64,000 nt of DNA, from the NCBI RefSeq assembly GCF_003122485.1, contig NZ_JRFU01000009.1:1-64000 (forward strand), given 5' to 3'. How positions within the stretch are numbered: position 1 is the stretch's first letter; each line of letters begins with the position of its first letter. The DNA comes from Eubacterium ramulus (GTDB taxonomy: Bacteria; Bacillota; Clostridia; Lachnospirales; Lachnospiraceae). The notes below the pieces were generated by a model. It had not been told where the DNA came from. It worked only from the letters and a program-made list of their open reading frames with translations, and ran no database searches. A program made the position numbers and the translations under genes. Positions 18,801-26,281 of the stretch are shown piece by piece.

Positions 18801-18995
18801 CAGTATGAGGCAGTGACAGGAAGTGGAGAGGTGCTGGAGAGCGGCACGCTGGAAGCAAAACCGGGATCCGAATATGAAGAGACACGATATGGTCGGCTTG
18901 CAGCATGGATGGAGAAGAAAGACAGGCAGTCTGCTTATGAATATGCAGAACTGACCGATCTGGCAGATGCTTTGTTTCTGCCGATAGAGGAGTAA
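15867..18995 (+). CDS. DUF5717-like large protein of unknown function
   Basis: The 1042-aa product has no signal peptide or membrane segment, so it should be cytoplasmic. I read an N-terminal beta-rich region (about residues 20-125, with GTFSFHSSNEHPIRGIV), a linker (about 125-235), a second beta sandwich-like region (about 235-295, WGYIHVEISCDAPFVRL), a long helical region with TPR-like character (about 320-840) and a beta-rich C terminus (about 860-1000, EQVLHVMIYNERHE, GLYTCVLHTFF). The family name is from recall of Lachnospiraceae annotations. ATG 15867 starts at the first conserved-looking residues. A longer frame begins at 15765 inside the promoter spacer. The next gene starts 5 bp after the stop. 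No enzyme motif is visible. Confidence 0.75.
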   Translation: MKRKLQDIIQEKFTYEDTHLLLPDMDLNFTAIESEPFEGTFSFHSSNEHPIRGIVSCEHPCVTCLDTEFNGTDIQIRFRYADSQQTEGMTDQGVFVITSNVGEYLLPFRANVTRRYLMSSIGKIKTLNDFTNLCKLSWKEALQIFKSQYFCNILHHDSGFQKLLYRGLTEHACGAAQMEEFLIGCGKKERNHLIISRPERGYKVSKGSILPQSDLLDVEKSTWGYIHVEISCDAPFVRLEKKQLRYYDFVGKHAEVQYHIMPGLLHGGKNYAKIRIQTPFQTETIKITVTVLKERSVKKSAHWENRYIHSQMEKYYLDYRREEMTKELWMQEMEVLLKRAISLDPENEWLPLYRIFVLLTGGDKLGAEAISEKLPKNIQNQRTPLGAFYLYLTTIGETPAYSREVTRRVKEIYLKYPSHPVLVWVLLHIDEVLLRNPERKYQWIRKYMLKGNISPIFYEEATCLLENHPEMLHEVDVFERRLLIWMMKHNRLSPRIIDRLVPMAQLQKTFDPVYFRVLCRCYRQGSETTVIKNICIYLIKCNRYGTVYFPWFQRGISRHLKIAGLYEAYMLSWTKANGALPEEILHYFVRSKALPAKRRAMLYAYVVRNKERIGKIWQSYQPVIREFASQELKKEHMSEDLAVIYEDMKQQLTDGAWKYMRKSADDAYRIRVPNPDMTELWALQADSDQIQKVALYERSAYVYLHSKPFAILYADQAGNVYTAGKQFHLKKMLSGAHVYQKDQIESEQHPDNSEISNDVDLAEQIKTFDAPMTVMQRRITAAREEGMDTADAEEKLLVYMLFTGNFLPGHEQLFERIVARKGEPLLLQAYMTWFSYQYLLGTAELPAQVQKCLLEEFSAGRMHQRCCQAAFLKRCVKTVTDDKEEEMRHTEEVLATKLLEHFLLKGIYFPFYQELPAKLQRKYLLFGENVISCVAQPEQVLHVMIYNERHEKVQSVGMQEILPGLYTCVLHTFFEKEMQYEAVTGSGEVLESGTLEAKPGSEYEETRYGRLAAWMEKKDRQSAYEYAELTDLADALFLPIEE

Positions 18996-19000
18996 GAGCA

Positions 19001-20296
19001 GTGGATCAGAAAAAAGAGTTCTATGTAGGAATTGATATTGGAAGAGACAGGGCGATGATTAGTCTGTACCGGGAGGAACAGAAAGAACCGGAGACGATAT
19101 CGACGGTCAGAGGAATGGAAAAATTTGGGATTCCTCTGGTAATGTTTCTGGAAAAAAAGGGAACAACGTATTATGGGGATGAGGCTCTGAAACGAAAGGA
19201 ACAGCCGAACGGAGATTTTTTTGAAGATATTTACGAAGGCGCATTGCAGGAGCAGACGGAAGAGACCACATTGTATCATGGATTGTTTGTGCAGTTTGTA
19301 CGGCGTCTGATCCGGTTGAAAGAGCGCTATGGTCTGAAGGGAGATCCGACTTGTGTGGCAATCACAGTTCCGGTATTGTCACAGCAGGCGATTGCGTTGC
19401 TTCAATACGTACGTCAGGAGCTGGATTTCTCAGAAAAAGAACTGATCTTTATGGATTATGCGGAAAGTTTCTTTTTACATACGTATCATCAGGAAGCGGT
19501 GTTGTGGCAGCATGATGTGGCAATGTTCTATTTTCAGGGGGCAGAACTGAGTTTTTATCTGCTGCATAGAAAAAGCGGTTTGAAAGTACAGTTTGTGACG
19601 GCAGAGCAGAAACACTGGCAGGTGCCGGAATCAATCTGCACGCATGCGGAGCTGATGGATGAATATTTTTCCAATGTTGTACGGGAATCTTTTGCAAAAC
19701 ATGCGATTTCCACGGTATATTTTGTGGGAGATGGATTTGATGGTAACTGGTTACGGGAATCCCTGCGGGTGATGGGAACGAACAAACGGGGATTTTTAGG
19801 GAAAAATCTGCTGACCAGAGGTGCGGCATATGGTGCATGGCGCTACAGTAAGCCGGAAACATGGGGATTTTTCTTTAACTGTGAATACAAAATGCAGGGG
19901 GAACTGGATCTTCGGATTGAAAGTCAGGGAGCGGACGGTTTTATCCGTCTGATCGAAGCCGGACAGAACTGGTTTTGCCAGACACCGTCTTTTAAATTAC
20001 TTTACGGCGGTACTCCGGAAATTGTGTTAAAAATCAGTCGGATCGGTGCCGCAAACAGTCAGGTGCTGCATCTGGAGCTTACAGATCTTCCGGATCGGCC
20101 GGAAGCAGCTTTGCGGTTTCGCATTCAGGCAATTCCGAAAAACGGAACAGAAGTGACATTGCGGCTTTCCGATGATGGATTTGGTGAATTTTTCAAAAGC
20201 TCCGGTAAAATCTGGGAGTTTCCGGTAGCCTTGGATATGGAAGGTGGCAGCACGATGGAAAAAGCACGGTATGGTCAAAAAAAAGGAGGCAGATAA
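19001..20296 (+). CDS. DUF5716-like actin/Hsp70-fold putative ATPase
   Basis: The 431-aa product begins with an actin/Hsp70-type phosphate-1 loop (YVGIDIGRDRAMISLY, Asp12), followed by VAITVPVLSQQA near residue 130, as in DnaK, where ITVPA precedes the connect region. A degenerate phosphate-2 segment lies around DVAMFYFQGAELSFYLL, and an adenosine-motif-like YFVGDGFDGNWLRESL near 240. The last 140 residues are beta-rich and could be a substrate-binding part. The usual DLGGGT is not conserved, so nucleotide hydrolysis is uncertain. GTG start 19001 is 8 nt after AGAGGAG, within 5 bp of the DUF5717 stop. Cytoplasmic, with partners likely the two flanking genes. Confidence 0.75.
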   Translation: MDQKKEFYVGIDIGRDRAMISLYREEQKEPETISTVRGMEKFGIPLVMFLEKKGTTYYGDEALKRKEQPNGDFFEDIYEGALQEQTEETTLYHGLFVQFVRRLIRLKERYGLKGDPTCVAITVPVLSQQAIALLQYVRQELDFSEKELIFMDYAESFFLHTYHQEAVLWQHDVAMFYFQGAELSFYLLHRKSGLKVQFVTAEQKHWQVPESICTHAELMDEYFSNVVRESFAKHAISTVYFVGDGFDGNWLRESLRVMGTNKRGFLGKNLLTRGAAYGAWRYSKPETWGFFFNCEYKMQGELDLRIESQGADGFIRLIEAGQNWFCQTPSFKLLYGGTPEIVLKISRIGAANSQVLHLELTDLPDRPEAALRFRIQAIPKNGTEVTLRLSDDGFGEFFKSSGKIWEFPVALDMEGGSTMEKARYGQKKGGR

Positions 20297-20297
20297 T

Positions 20298-21110
20298 ATG
20301 GGAACATTGAAACTGTGCAGGGACAGACAGGCGCAGAATCCGTTCTTTCTTGAGGGATTGTCTGTTTCTGTGTATACCTTAGAGGAACTTTGCTATGCGA
20401 TAGAATCGAATCTGTTTTTGCTGGATGAAAAATGGATCGGCACATCCCTGTTTCAGTGGTTGGAAAAAGAACTGGGAGAGGCAGATCTGACAGCTCATTT
20501 AAAAAACAGCTATCGAAAATCTAAGGATGTTTATGAATGTGCGGAACTGATTTTGTCTGCGTCCGGTTTTTACACCGTGGAGAGATTGCGCCAGATTGAT
20601 GAGATGCTGACGCGGATGCGGGGGAAAAGTCCGATGGAGCGCCGCAAAATGAAAGCGGATTATTTCCTGTCTGAGAAAAAATACCGCCATGCGGCATATG
20701 GTTATCTGGAATTGCTGCAGCAGGAAAATCTGATCTATCTGACAGAGGAGCTGCAGGGGGGAATCCTGCACAATCTGGGCGTGGCATATGCGCGTCTGTT
20801 TTTGTTTCAGGAAGCGGCAGAAATGTTTGCAGCAGCTTATCAGAAAAACAGATCAGAGAAGAGCCGGTATTGTTATCTGTATGCTATGAATTATGTGCCG
20901 GAGGATGAGGTGCTTGGTAATCTGGAACCGGAGATTCATTTTGGTACGATGAAAGAGGCATTTTCCCGTTTTACGGAAGTATCGGATCAGGAGCAGTATT
21001 ATCAGGAACGGAAAAAACTGTCAGATGCATCCAATTCCTTCAACTGGAGAGGCAGAGAGGAAGACCTGCGCAGACAGTGGATTGCCGATTATAATCAAAT
21101 GAATTGCTGA
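20298..21110 (+). CDS. TPR-like helical protein, third gene of the DUF5717/DUF5716 unit
   Basis: The 270-aa product is almost entirely helical. Two regions look like tetratricopeptide repeats (about residues 120-160, KADYFLSEKKYRHAAYGYLELL, and 165-205, GILHNLGVAYARLFLFQEAAEMF, read in parts). The N terminus has CRDRQAQNPFFLEGLSVSVY. No catalytic motif is seen. AAAGGAGG lies at proper distance before ATG 20298, and the previous stop is one base upstream. A longer in-frame reading from 20244 overlaps DUF5716 and lacks a site. It is probably an adaptor for the Hsp70-like protein, by analogy with TPR cochaperones. That is inference. Confidence 0.72.
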   Translation: MGTLKLCRDRQAQNPFFLEGLSVSVYTLEELCYAIESNLFLLDEKWIGTSLFQWLEKELGEADLTAHLKNSYRKSKDVYECAELILSASGFYTVERLRQIDEMLTRMRGKSPMERRKMKADYFLSEKKYRHAAYGYLELLQQENLIYLTEELQGGILHNLGVAYARLFLFQEAAEMFAAAYQKNRSEKSRYCYLYAMNYVPEDEVLGNLEPEIHFGTMKEAFSRFTEVSDQEQYYQERKKLSDASNSFNWRGREEDLRRQWIADYNQMNC

Positions 21111-21116
21111 AAATCC

Positions 21117-21145
21117 TTTACAAATGGGTACCCGGGCGGTATAAT
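21117..21145 (+). promoter_or_regulatory. promoter of the pantothenate/CoA operon
   Basis: TTTACA (21117-21122) and a perfect TATAAT (21140-21145) with exactly 17 bp between. It starts 6 bp after the TPR gene stop and drives a leader of roughly 115 nt. Confidence 0.8.
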
Positions 21146-21149
21146 GTCG

Positions 21150-21266
21150 GGCGGATGGTATTCCGAAAGGAAACGATACCTTGTATTTATTATTTTGAAA
21201 CGGAGCTTGTATTGCTGTTCGCAAACAAGACTCACTGTCCCACCATTAGGAAATGGAGGGATGCTT
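21150..21266 (+). promoter_or_regulatory. structured leader of the pan operon with a hairpin over the ribosome site
   Basis: The leader can fold into a hairpin with a GAAA tetraloop (TTCC-GAAA-GGAA, near 21161-21172) inside flanking GGTA/TACC arms. Before the start codon a second hairpin is possible: CCC, A, CCATT, loop AGGA, AATGG, A, GGG. Its 3' arm contains the GGAGGG ribosome site. The Pan RNA motif is known from panB, panC and panD leaders in Bacillota. Whether this is that motif needs a covariance-model search. Confidence 0.5.
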
Positions 21267-22109
21267 ATGAATATTGGATTTATTGGCGCAGGAAAAGTCG
21301 GTTTTTCACTTGGAAAATATCTAACCGAGCGCAACGTAAGGGTGAGTGGTTATTATAGTCGTAATCCACAGTCATCCAGAGAAGCAGCAGATTTTACAAA
21401 TACCAGACAGTATCTGAATTTGAGACATCTGGTAGAGGACAGTGATGTCCTTTTTGTGGCAATTCCGGATTCGGCGATTGCTCAAATGTGGGAACAATTG
21501 AAAATGCTTCCGATTCAGAATAAGATTATAAGTCATTTCAGTGGCGCGTTAAGCTCCGCTGTCTTTTCGGATATTGAGCGTTATCACGCTTATGGATATT
21601 CTATCCATCCGTTATTCGCCATCAATGATAAGTATGAATCCTATAAGGTGATTTCCCAGGCGTTTTTTACGATTGAGGGAGATCCGAAGTATCTGAACTG
21701 GTTTTTACGGCTTTTTGAGAGTTTTGGAAATCCGGTGGAGGTTATTTCAAAAGAGGATAAGGTACGTTATCATGCGGCAGCAGCTATGGCCAGCAATTTA
21801 TATGTTGGACTGGCAAATATGTGTGAGCAAATGCTGCGGGACTGCGGTTTTTCCGTTGCAAATGCACATCGCGCATTGTCACCGCTGATGATTGGAAATA
21901 CGGAGAATATCATCCAGTACGGTCCGGTCGGGGCACTTACAGGTCCGATCGAGCGAAATGACCTGACGACGGTGATGGATCATTTGGAGAGCTTGTCAGA
22001 GCAGGAACAGAAGGTTTATAAAATTCTGTCCGGCGAAGTGATCAACGTTGCAAAAATGAAACATCCCGAGCGGGATTATTCTGAAATGGAAAGGATGCTC
22101 AATTCATGA
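21267..22109 (+). CDS. Rossmann/DUF2520 dehydrogenase, candidate PanG-type ketopantoate reductase
   Basis: The 280-aa product has an N-terminal Rossmann domain ([11 protein letters not shown], a GxGxxG dinucleotide site) and a helical C-terminal DUF2520 part containing SIHPLFAI and a Lys/His-containing [13 protein letters not shown] segment, as in 6-phosphogluconate-dehydrogenase-like reductases. It is the first gene of a panB-panC-panD-coaBC operon that has no panE. A ketopantoate reductase of this architecture (PanG) is known from Francisella, so the missing NADPH-dependent reduction of ketopantoate is the likely job. ATG 21267 lies 6 nt after GGAGGG, whereas ATG 21261 is too close. The stop overlaps panB (ATGA). 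Confidence 0.8.
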   Translation: MNIGFIGAGKVGFSLGKYLTERNVRVSGYYSRNPQSSREAADFTNTRQYLNLRHLVEDSDVLFVAIPDSAIAQMWEQLKMLPIQNKIISHFSGALSSAVFSDIERYHAYGYSIHPLFAINDKYESYKVISQAFFTIEGDPKYLNWFLRLFESFGNPVEVISKEDKVRYHAAAAMASNLYVGLANMCEQMLRDCGFSVANAHRALSPLMIGNTENIIQYGPVGALTGPIERNDLTTVMDHLESLSEQEQKVYKILSGEVINVAKMKHPERDYSEMERMLNS

Positions 22110-22933
22110 AAACCACAGTTTCTACATTAAAGAAGCAAAAAGAGAATGGTGAGAAGATTACAATGCTCACCTGTTATGATTATTCCATGGCTAAGCTCAT
22201 GGATGAAGCCGGCATTGAAATCTTGCTGATCGGAGATTCCCTTGGCAATACAATGCTTGGCTATGAAAATACATTGCCTGTTACGATGGAAGATATGATC
22301 GCACACACCGCAGCAGTCAGCAGAGGAGCAAAAAATGCCTTTGTTCTGGCAGATATGCCGTTTATGTCTTATCAGACCTCTGTTTATGATGCAGTTTTAA
22401 ATGCAGGACGTCTGATGAAAGAGGGACATGCACATGGCGTAAAACTGGAAGGCGGTGCAAGAGTGTGCCCGCAGATCGAGGCAATCGTAGCAGCAGATAT
22501 TCCGGTATGTGCACATATCGGACTGACACCTCAGTCCATTAATGCCTTTGGTGGATTTAAGGTACAGGGCAAAAGTGAAGAAGCAGCCCGCCAGCTGGTA
22601 GAGGATGCGAAAAAGGTTGAGGCAGCAGGTGCCTCTCTACTTGTTATGGAGTGTGTTCCGGCAAAACTTGCCGAAGTGATCACAAAGACAGTTTCTATTC
22701 CGACCATCGGAATCGGAGCAGGAGCAGGTTGTGACGGACAGGTTCTAGTAAATCAGGATATGCTTGGTATGTTTTCTGATTTTACACCGAAGTTTGTGAA
22801 ACGTTTCGCAAATGTGGGTGAGATCATGAAACAGGCGTTTGCAGATTATTCCGCAGAGGTAAAAGCGGGTACCTTCCCGGCACCGGAACATACATACGCG
22901 ATTTCAGACGAAGTTATTGAAAAACTGTATTAA
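22106..22933 (+). CDS. panB: 3-methyl-2-oxobutanoate hydroxymethyltransferase
   Basis: PanB transfers a hydroxymethyl group from methylenetetrahydrofolate to 2-oxoisovalerate, giving ketopantoate. The 275-aa product has the usual length and the family segments [37 protein letters not shown] (metal-binding Asp in GDS), [23 protein letters not shown] and [15 protein letters not shown]. It starts by ATGA overlap with the DUF2520 gene and is followed by a 163-bp gap before panC. Confidence 0.97.
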   Translation: MKTTVSTLKKQKENGEKITMLTCYDYSMAKLMDEAGIEILLIGDSLGNTMLGYENTLPVTMEDMIAHTAAVSRGAKNAFVLADMPFMSYQTSVYDAVLNAGRLMKEGHAHGVKLEGGARVCPQIEAIVAADIPVCAHIGLTPQSINAFGGFKVQGKSEEAARQLVEDAKKVEAAGASLLVMECVPAKLAEVITKTVSIPTIGIGAGAGCDGQVLVNQDMLGMFSDFTPKFVKRFANVGEIMKQAFADYSAEVKAGTFPAPEHTYAISDEVIEKLY

Positions 22934-23030
22934 GAAATGAAATTGACTAACAGTGTTAGTTGATTTTGAAAGTTAATATAAGTAGTGTTCACCTTTCATT
23001 TTACACAAAAGTATAGCGTTTTATACAAAT

Positions 23031-23094
23031 GTATAGAGGAGAACAGAACAAAACAAAAATAAAAATCGAAAAACAAGTATAGAGGAGAATAGAA
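23031..23094 (+). repeat. duplicated 18-nt ribosome-site segment before panC
   Basis: An 18-nt sequence beginning GTATAGAGGAGAA occurs twice, at 23031-23048 and 23077-23094, differing by one base, and both copies hold AGAGGAG. Only the second is placed to serve panC. Related GTATAG words occur at 23011 and 23031. Confidence 0.6.
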
Positions 23095-23096
23095 AA

Positions 23097-23936
23097 ATGC
23101 AGGTTGTATCAACAGTAAAAGAAGTAAGAGATATTGTAGCAGGATGGAGAAAAGAAGGAAAGACAGTCGGATTTGTACCAACCATGGGTTATCTTCATGA
23201 GGGACACGGCAGTCTGATCAGCAAAGCCGTAGAGCAGAATGACAAAGCAGTTGTCAGCATTTTTGTCAATCCGATGCAGTTCGGACCGACAGAGGATCTG
23301 GAGAGTTATCCGAGAGATCTGGAAAAAGACAGCAAATTCTGTGAGAGCCTTGGCGCTGACCTGATCTTCCATCCGGAACCGGAAGAAATGTATCACGATG
23401 GATTCAGTTCTTTTGTGGACATGACGGTTCTGACAGAGGAACTTTGCGGACTGAGCCGTCCGGTTCATTTCCGTGGTGTTTGTACTGTTGTCAGCAAATT
23501 ATTCAATATCGTTCAGCCGGATCGTGCATATTTTGGACAGAAAGATGCACAGCAGCTGGCAGTCATCAAACATATGGTAGATGACCTGAATATGAATGTG
23601 GAAGTAATCGGCTGCCCGATCATCCGTGAGGAAGACGGACTGGCAAAGAGCTCCAGAAATACCTATCTGTCTGCAGAAGAACGAAAAGCAGCACTTATTT
23701 TGAGCAAAACCATTTTTATGGGCCAGAAAATGGTTGAAGAAGGGGAGACAGATGCGGTAAAATTAGTAGAAGCAATGAAAAAGAACATTGAGACAGAGCC
23801 GCTGGCAAAAATTGATTATGTCAAAGCGGTAGACGGTCTGACAATGCAGCAGGTAACAGAACTGAAGAGTCCGGCACTGGTTGCTATGGCAGTGTATATT
23901 GGAAAAACAAGATTAATTGATAACTTCATGATCTAA
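23097..23936 (+). CDS. panC: pantothenate synthetase
   Basis: PanC joins pantoate and beta-alanine through a pantoyl-adenylate, using ATP. The 279-aa product has the adenylate-forming HxGH motif (YLHEGHGSL, His34 and His37), [21 protein letters not shown] and the KMSKS-like LAKSSRN segment. AGAGGAG precedes the ATG at 23097. The gene sits between panB and panD in the same operon. Length and motifs are normal. Confidence 0.97.
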   Translation: MQVVSTVKEVRDIVAGWRKEGKTVGFVPTMGYLHEGHGSLISKAVEQNDKAVVSIFVNPMQFGPTEDLESYPRDLEKDSKFCESLGADLIFHPEPEEMYHDGFSSFVDMTVLTEELCGLSRPVHFRGVCTVVSKLFNIVQPDRAYFGQKDAQQLAVIKHMVDDLNMNVEVIGCPIIREEDGLAKSSRNTYLSAEERKAALILSKTIFMGQKMVEEGETDAVKLVEAMKKNIETEPLAKIDYVKAVDGLTMQQVTELKSPALVAMAVYIGKTRLIDNFMI

Positions 23937-23970
23937 TCAAATTTGTAAAAGTAGAGAGGAAAAAGTTTTT

Positions 23971-24378
23971 ATGACCCTTCAGATGTTAAAAGGAAAAATT
24001 CACCGTGCAACTGTGGTACAGGCTGCACTTGATTATGTAGGAAGTATCACCGTTGATGAGGATCTTCTGGATGCTGCAGGTATTCTTGAATATGAGAAAG
24101 TTCAGATCGTTAATGTCAATAATGGCGCACGTTTTGAGACATATACGATTGCCGGAGAGCGTGGAAGCGGAATGATCTGCTTAAACGGCGCAGCAGCACG
24201 CTGTGCTTCCGTCAAGGATAAAGTCATCATTATGTCTTATGCGGATATGACGCCGGAGGAAGCAAAAACACATAAACCATCAGTTGTTTTTGTGGACGAG
24301 ATCAATCGAATTGACCGGGTGACTAACTATGAGAAACACGGTCAGTTATTCGATAAAGCAAGACTGGATGAGGAGTAA
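23971..24378 (+). CDS. panD: aspartate 1-decarboxylase proenzyme
   Basis: PanD makes beta-alanine from aspartate. The pyruvoyl cofactor comes from self-cleavage at a Gly-Ser bond, here Gly24-Ser25 in YVGSITVD. Lys9 ([10 protein letters not shown]) and the [11 protein letters not shown] and [13 protein letters not shown] segments are conserved. The product is 135 aa, slightly longer than the 126 aa of E. coli, with the extra residues at the C terminus. It starts 34 bp after panC with AGAGGAAA as ribosome site and is 9 bp from coaBC. Confidence 0.96.
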   Translation: MTLQMLKGKIHRATVVQAALDYVGSITVDEDLLDAAGILEYEKVQIVNVNNGARFETYTIAGERGSGMICLNGAAARCASVKDKVIIMSYADMTPEEAKTHKPSVVFVDEINRIDRVTNYEKHGQLFDKARLDEE

Positions 24379-24387
24379 AAAGAAATC

Positions 24388-25575
24388 ATGTTAAAAGGAA
24401 AAACCGTTGTACTGGGTGTGACAGGAAGTATTGCAGCTTATAAAATTGCATCACTGGCAAGTATGCTGATCAAACAGCATGCAGATGTGCACGTGATCAT
24501 GACACAGAATGCGACAAATTTTATCCATCCGACCGCATTTGAAACATTGACAAGACACAAATGTCTGGTGGATACATTTGACCGGAATTTTCAGTTTGAT
24601 GTTCAGCATGTAAGTCTGGCACAGCAGGCGGATGTGATGATGATCGCACCGGCTTCTGCAAATGTGATTGGAAAGCTGGCGCATGGAATCGCAGACGATA
24701 TGTTGACGACCACTGCGATGGCATGCAAAGCGCCGATGCTGATCGTGCCGACGATGAATACAAATATGTATGAGAATCCGATTTTGCAGGACAATTTAAA
24801 AGTACTGGCTTCCTATGGAAAGGAAATCATTGAACCAGCCAGCGGTATGCTTGCCTGCAGAGATGTGGGAAAAGGAAAGATGCCGGAGCCGGAAGTACTG
24901 TTCCAGCATATCCTGCGTGTGATCGCCTTTGAAAAAGATCTGGCAGGCAAAAAAGTACTGGTCACAGCAGGACCGACACAAGAAGCCATTGATCCGGTGC
25001 GTTATATCACCAATCATTCCACAGGAAAAATGGGATATGCCATTGCGGAAAATGCGATGCTGCGTGGTGCGGATGTAACACTGGTAACAGGACCTTGTGC
25101 CATGGAGCCGCCGATGTTTGCCAAAGTAAAACCGGTGATTTCCGCACAGGATATGTATGAAGCTGTGACAGAAGAATATGAGCAGACGGATATCGTCATC
25201 ATGACGGCTGCAGTGGCGGATTATCGTCCGGCACAGGTCAGCACGGAGAAAGTCAAGAAAAAAGAGGACGATATGTCGATTCCGCTGACACGCACGAAAG
25301 ATATTCTGGCAACCCTTGGTGCTTCTAAGACACATCAGTTCTTATGCGGTTTTTCCATGGAGACACAGAACATGCTGGAAAACTCCAGAACCAAGATTGC
25401 AAAGAAAAATCTGGATATGATCGTAGCCAATAACCTGAAAGTGGCAGGTGCCGGATTCGGTACTGATACGAATGTGATCACACTGATCGCTAATGATATG
25501 GAAAAAGAGCTGCCGCTGATGAGCAAAAAAGAGGCTGCAGGTTGTATTCTGGATACCATTCTTGAGAGAATGTAG
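24388..25575 (+). CDS. coaBC: bifunctional phosphopantothenoylcysteine decarboxylase/phosphopantothenate-cysteine ligase
   Basis: CoaBC makes 4'-phosphopantetheine in two steps: the CoaB half ligates cysteine and the CoaC half (FMN) decarboxylates. The 395-aa product has both halves. CoaC, about residues 1-180, has GVTGSIAAYK, the FMN-site PTMNTNMYENP and the substrate flap GMLACRDVGKGKMPEP. CoaB, about 185-395, has VLVTAGPTQEAIDPVRYITNHSTGKMG and MTAAVADYRP. It closes the pan operon, so one transcript covers 2-oxoisovalerate to phosphopantetheine except for the pantothenate kinase step. Confidence 0.96.
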   Translation: MLKGKTVVLGVTGSIAAYKIASLASMLIKQHADVHVIMTQNATNFIHPTAFETLTRHKCLVDTFDRNFQFDVQHVSLAQQADVMMIAPASANVIGKLAHGIADDMLTTTAMACKAPMLIVPTMNTNMYENPILQDNLKVLASYGKEIIEPASGMLACRDVGKGKMPEPEVLFQHILRVIAFEKDLAGKKVLVTAGPTQEAIDPVRYITNHSTGKMGYAIAENAMLRGADVTLVTGPCAMEPPMFAKVKPVISAQDMYEAVTEEYEQTDIVIMTAAVADYRPAQVSTEKVKKKEDDMSIPLTRTKDILATLGASKTHQFLCGFSMETQNMLENSRTKIAKKNLDMIVANNLKVAGAGFGTDTNVITLIANDMEKELPLMSKKEAAGCILDTILERM

Positions 25576-25665
25576 TGTTACAGGTCATTTTGCGAATGGC
25601 GCGTGAGAATTGCAATCATATAGTAAAAAAGAGAATTTGAAAAAGAGAGAATAAGAAATTGACCG

Positions 25666-25723
25666 ATCCGGAAAATGCATTTTTGATATTTTTTATCATT
25701 GATGTGTTTTCCGGATATTTTTT
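25666..25723 (+). terminator. terminator of the pan operon
   Basis: Perfect 10-bp stem (25666-25675 with 25707-25716, ATCCGGAAAA) with a 31-nt AT-rich loop, followed by a run of six T. It ends right before the copper promoter. Confidence 0.65.
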
Positions 25724-25725
25724 AC

Positions 25726-25754
25726 TTGAAATATACCCTAAGGGGGTATATAAT
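25726..25754 (+). promoter_or_regulatory. copper-responsive promoter with CsoR operator
   Basis: TTGAAA (25726-25731), 17 bp, TATAAT (25749-25754). The spacer holds a palindrome (25731-25751) with arms ATATACCC and GGGTATAT around TAAGG, the typical CsoR operator form (TACCC...GGGTA). Bound CsoR would block polymerase. Copper would release it. Confidence 0.85.
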
Positions 25755-25810
25755 AAGCCCGTATTGATCAGAAGGATTGAAATAATGAAAAAAGGAAGTG
25801 GATAGATTCG

Positions 25811-26140
25811 ATGGAAAAAGAGAAAACTACTCCGGTACAGGAAGAATCCTGCTGCTGTTGTCATAAGAAAAAAGAACGTGACGCGAAAGAGTATAAGGAT
25901 CTGATGAACCGACTCAGCCGTATTGAAGGTCAGGTGCGTGGCGTGAAAGGTATGTTGGAAAAAGATGCCTACTGTGTGGATATTTTGACACAGGTGGCAG
26001 CGATTAACGCGGCGTTGAACAGTTTTAATAAAGTACTGCTGGCAAATCATATCAAAACCTGCGTGGTGGAAAATGTGCGAAATGGTGATGACAGTGTCAT
26101 TGATGAGCTGGTTACAACCATGCAGAAGCTGATGAAATAA
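25811..26140 (+). CDS. csoR: copper-sensing repressor CsoR
   Basis: CsoR is a helical tetrameric repressor that binds Cu(I) and leaves DNA. The 109-aa product has the family core (LMNRLSRIEGQVRGVKGML) and the Cu(I) triad Cys55, His80 and Cys84 (YCVDIL and HIKTC), which distinguishes it from the formaldehyde and nickel branches. An N-terminal extension carries four consecutive Cys and a His (residues 14-18, CCCCH) followed by Lys residues, which is not part of the core and may be an extra metal site. It lies 57 bp after its own operator and 141 bp before copA, with no second operator seen, so the two are likely cotranscribed. Confidence 0.92.
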   Translation: MEKEKTTPVQEESCCCCHKKKERDAKEYKDLMNRLSRIEGQVRGVKGMLEKDAYCVDILTQVAAINAALNSFNKVLLANHIKTCVVENVRNGDDSVIDELVTTMQKLMK

Positions 26141-26281
26141 AGGATTCTGCTGTATATGTAATTGAGCAGAACCGCATAGATAAAGTTTAGGTTGTGTATT
26201 TGTATGACTTGATGTGATTCTGATGAAAGCAAATGGATAAAATCTGCATAAGCAGAGAAAATAAATGAGGTGAATATTTTT

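Noticed and set aside
26141-26281. Second CsoR operator before copA
   Set aside because: No TACCC...GGGTA palindrome in the gap. Only a 7-bp hairpin is present.
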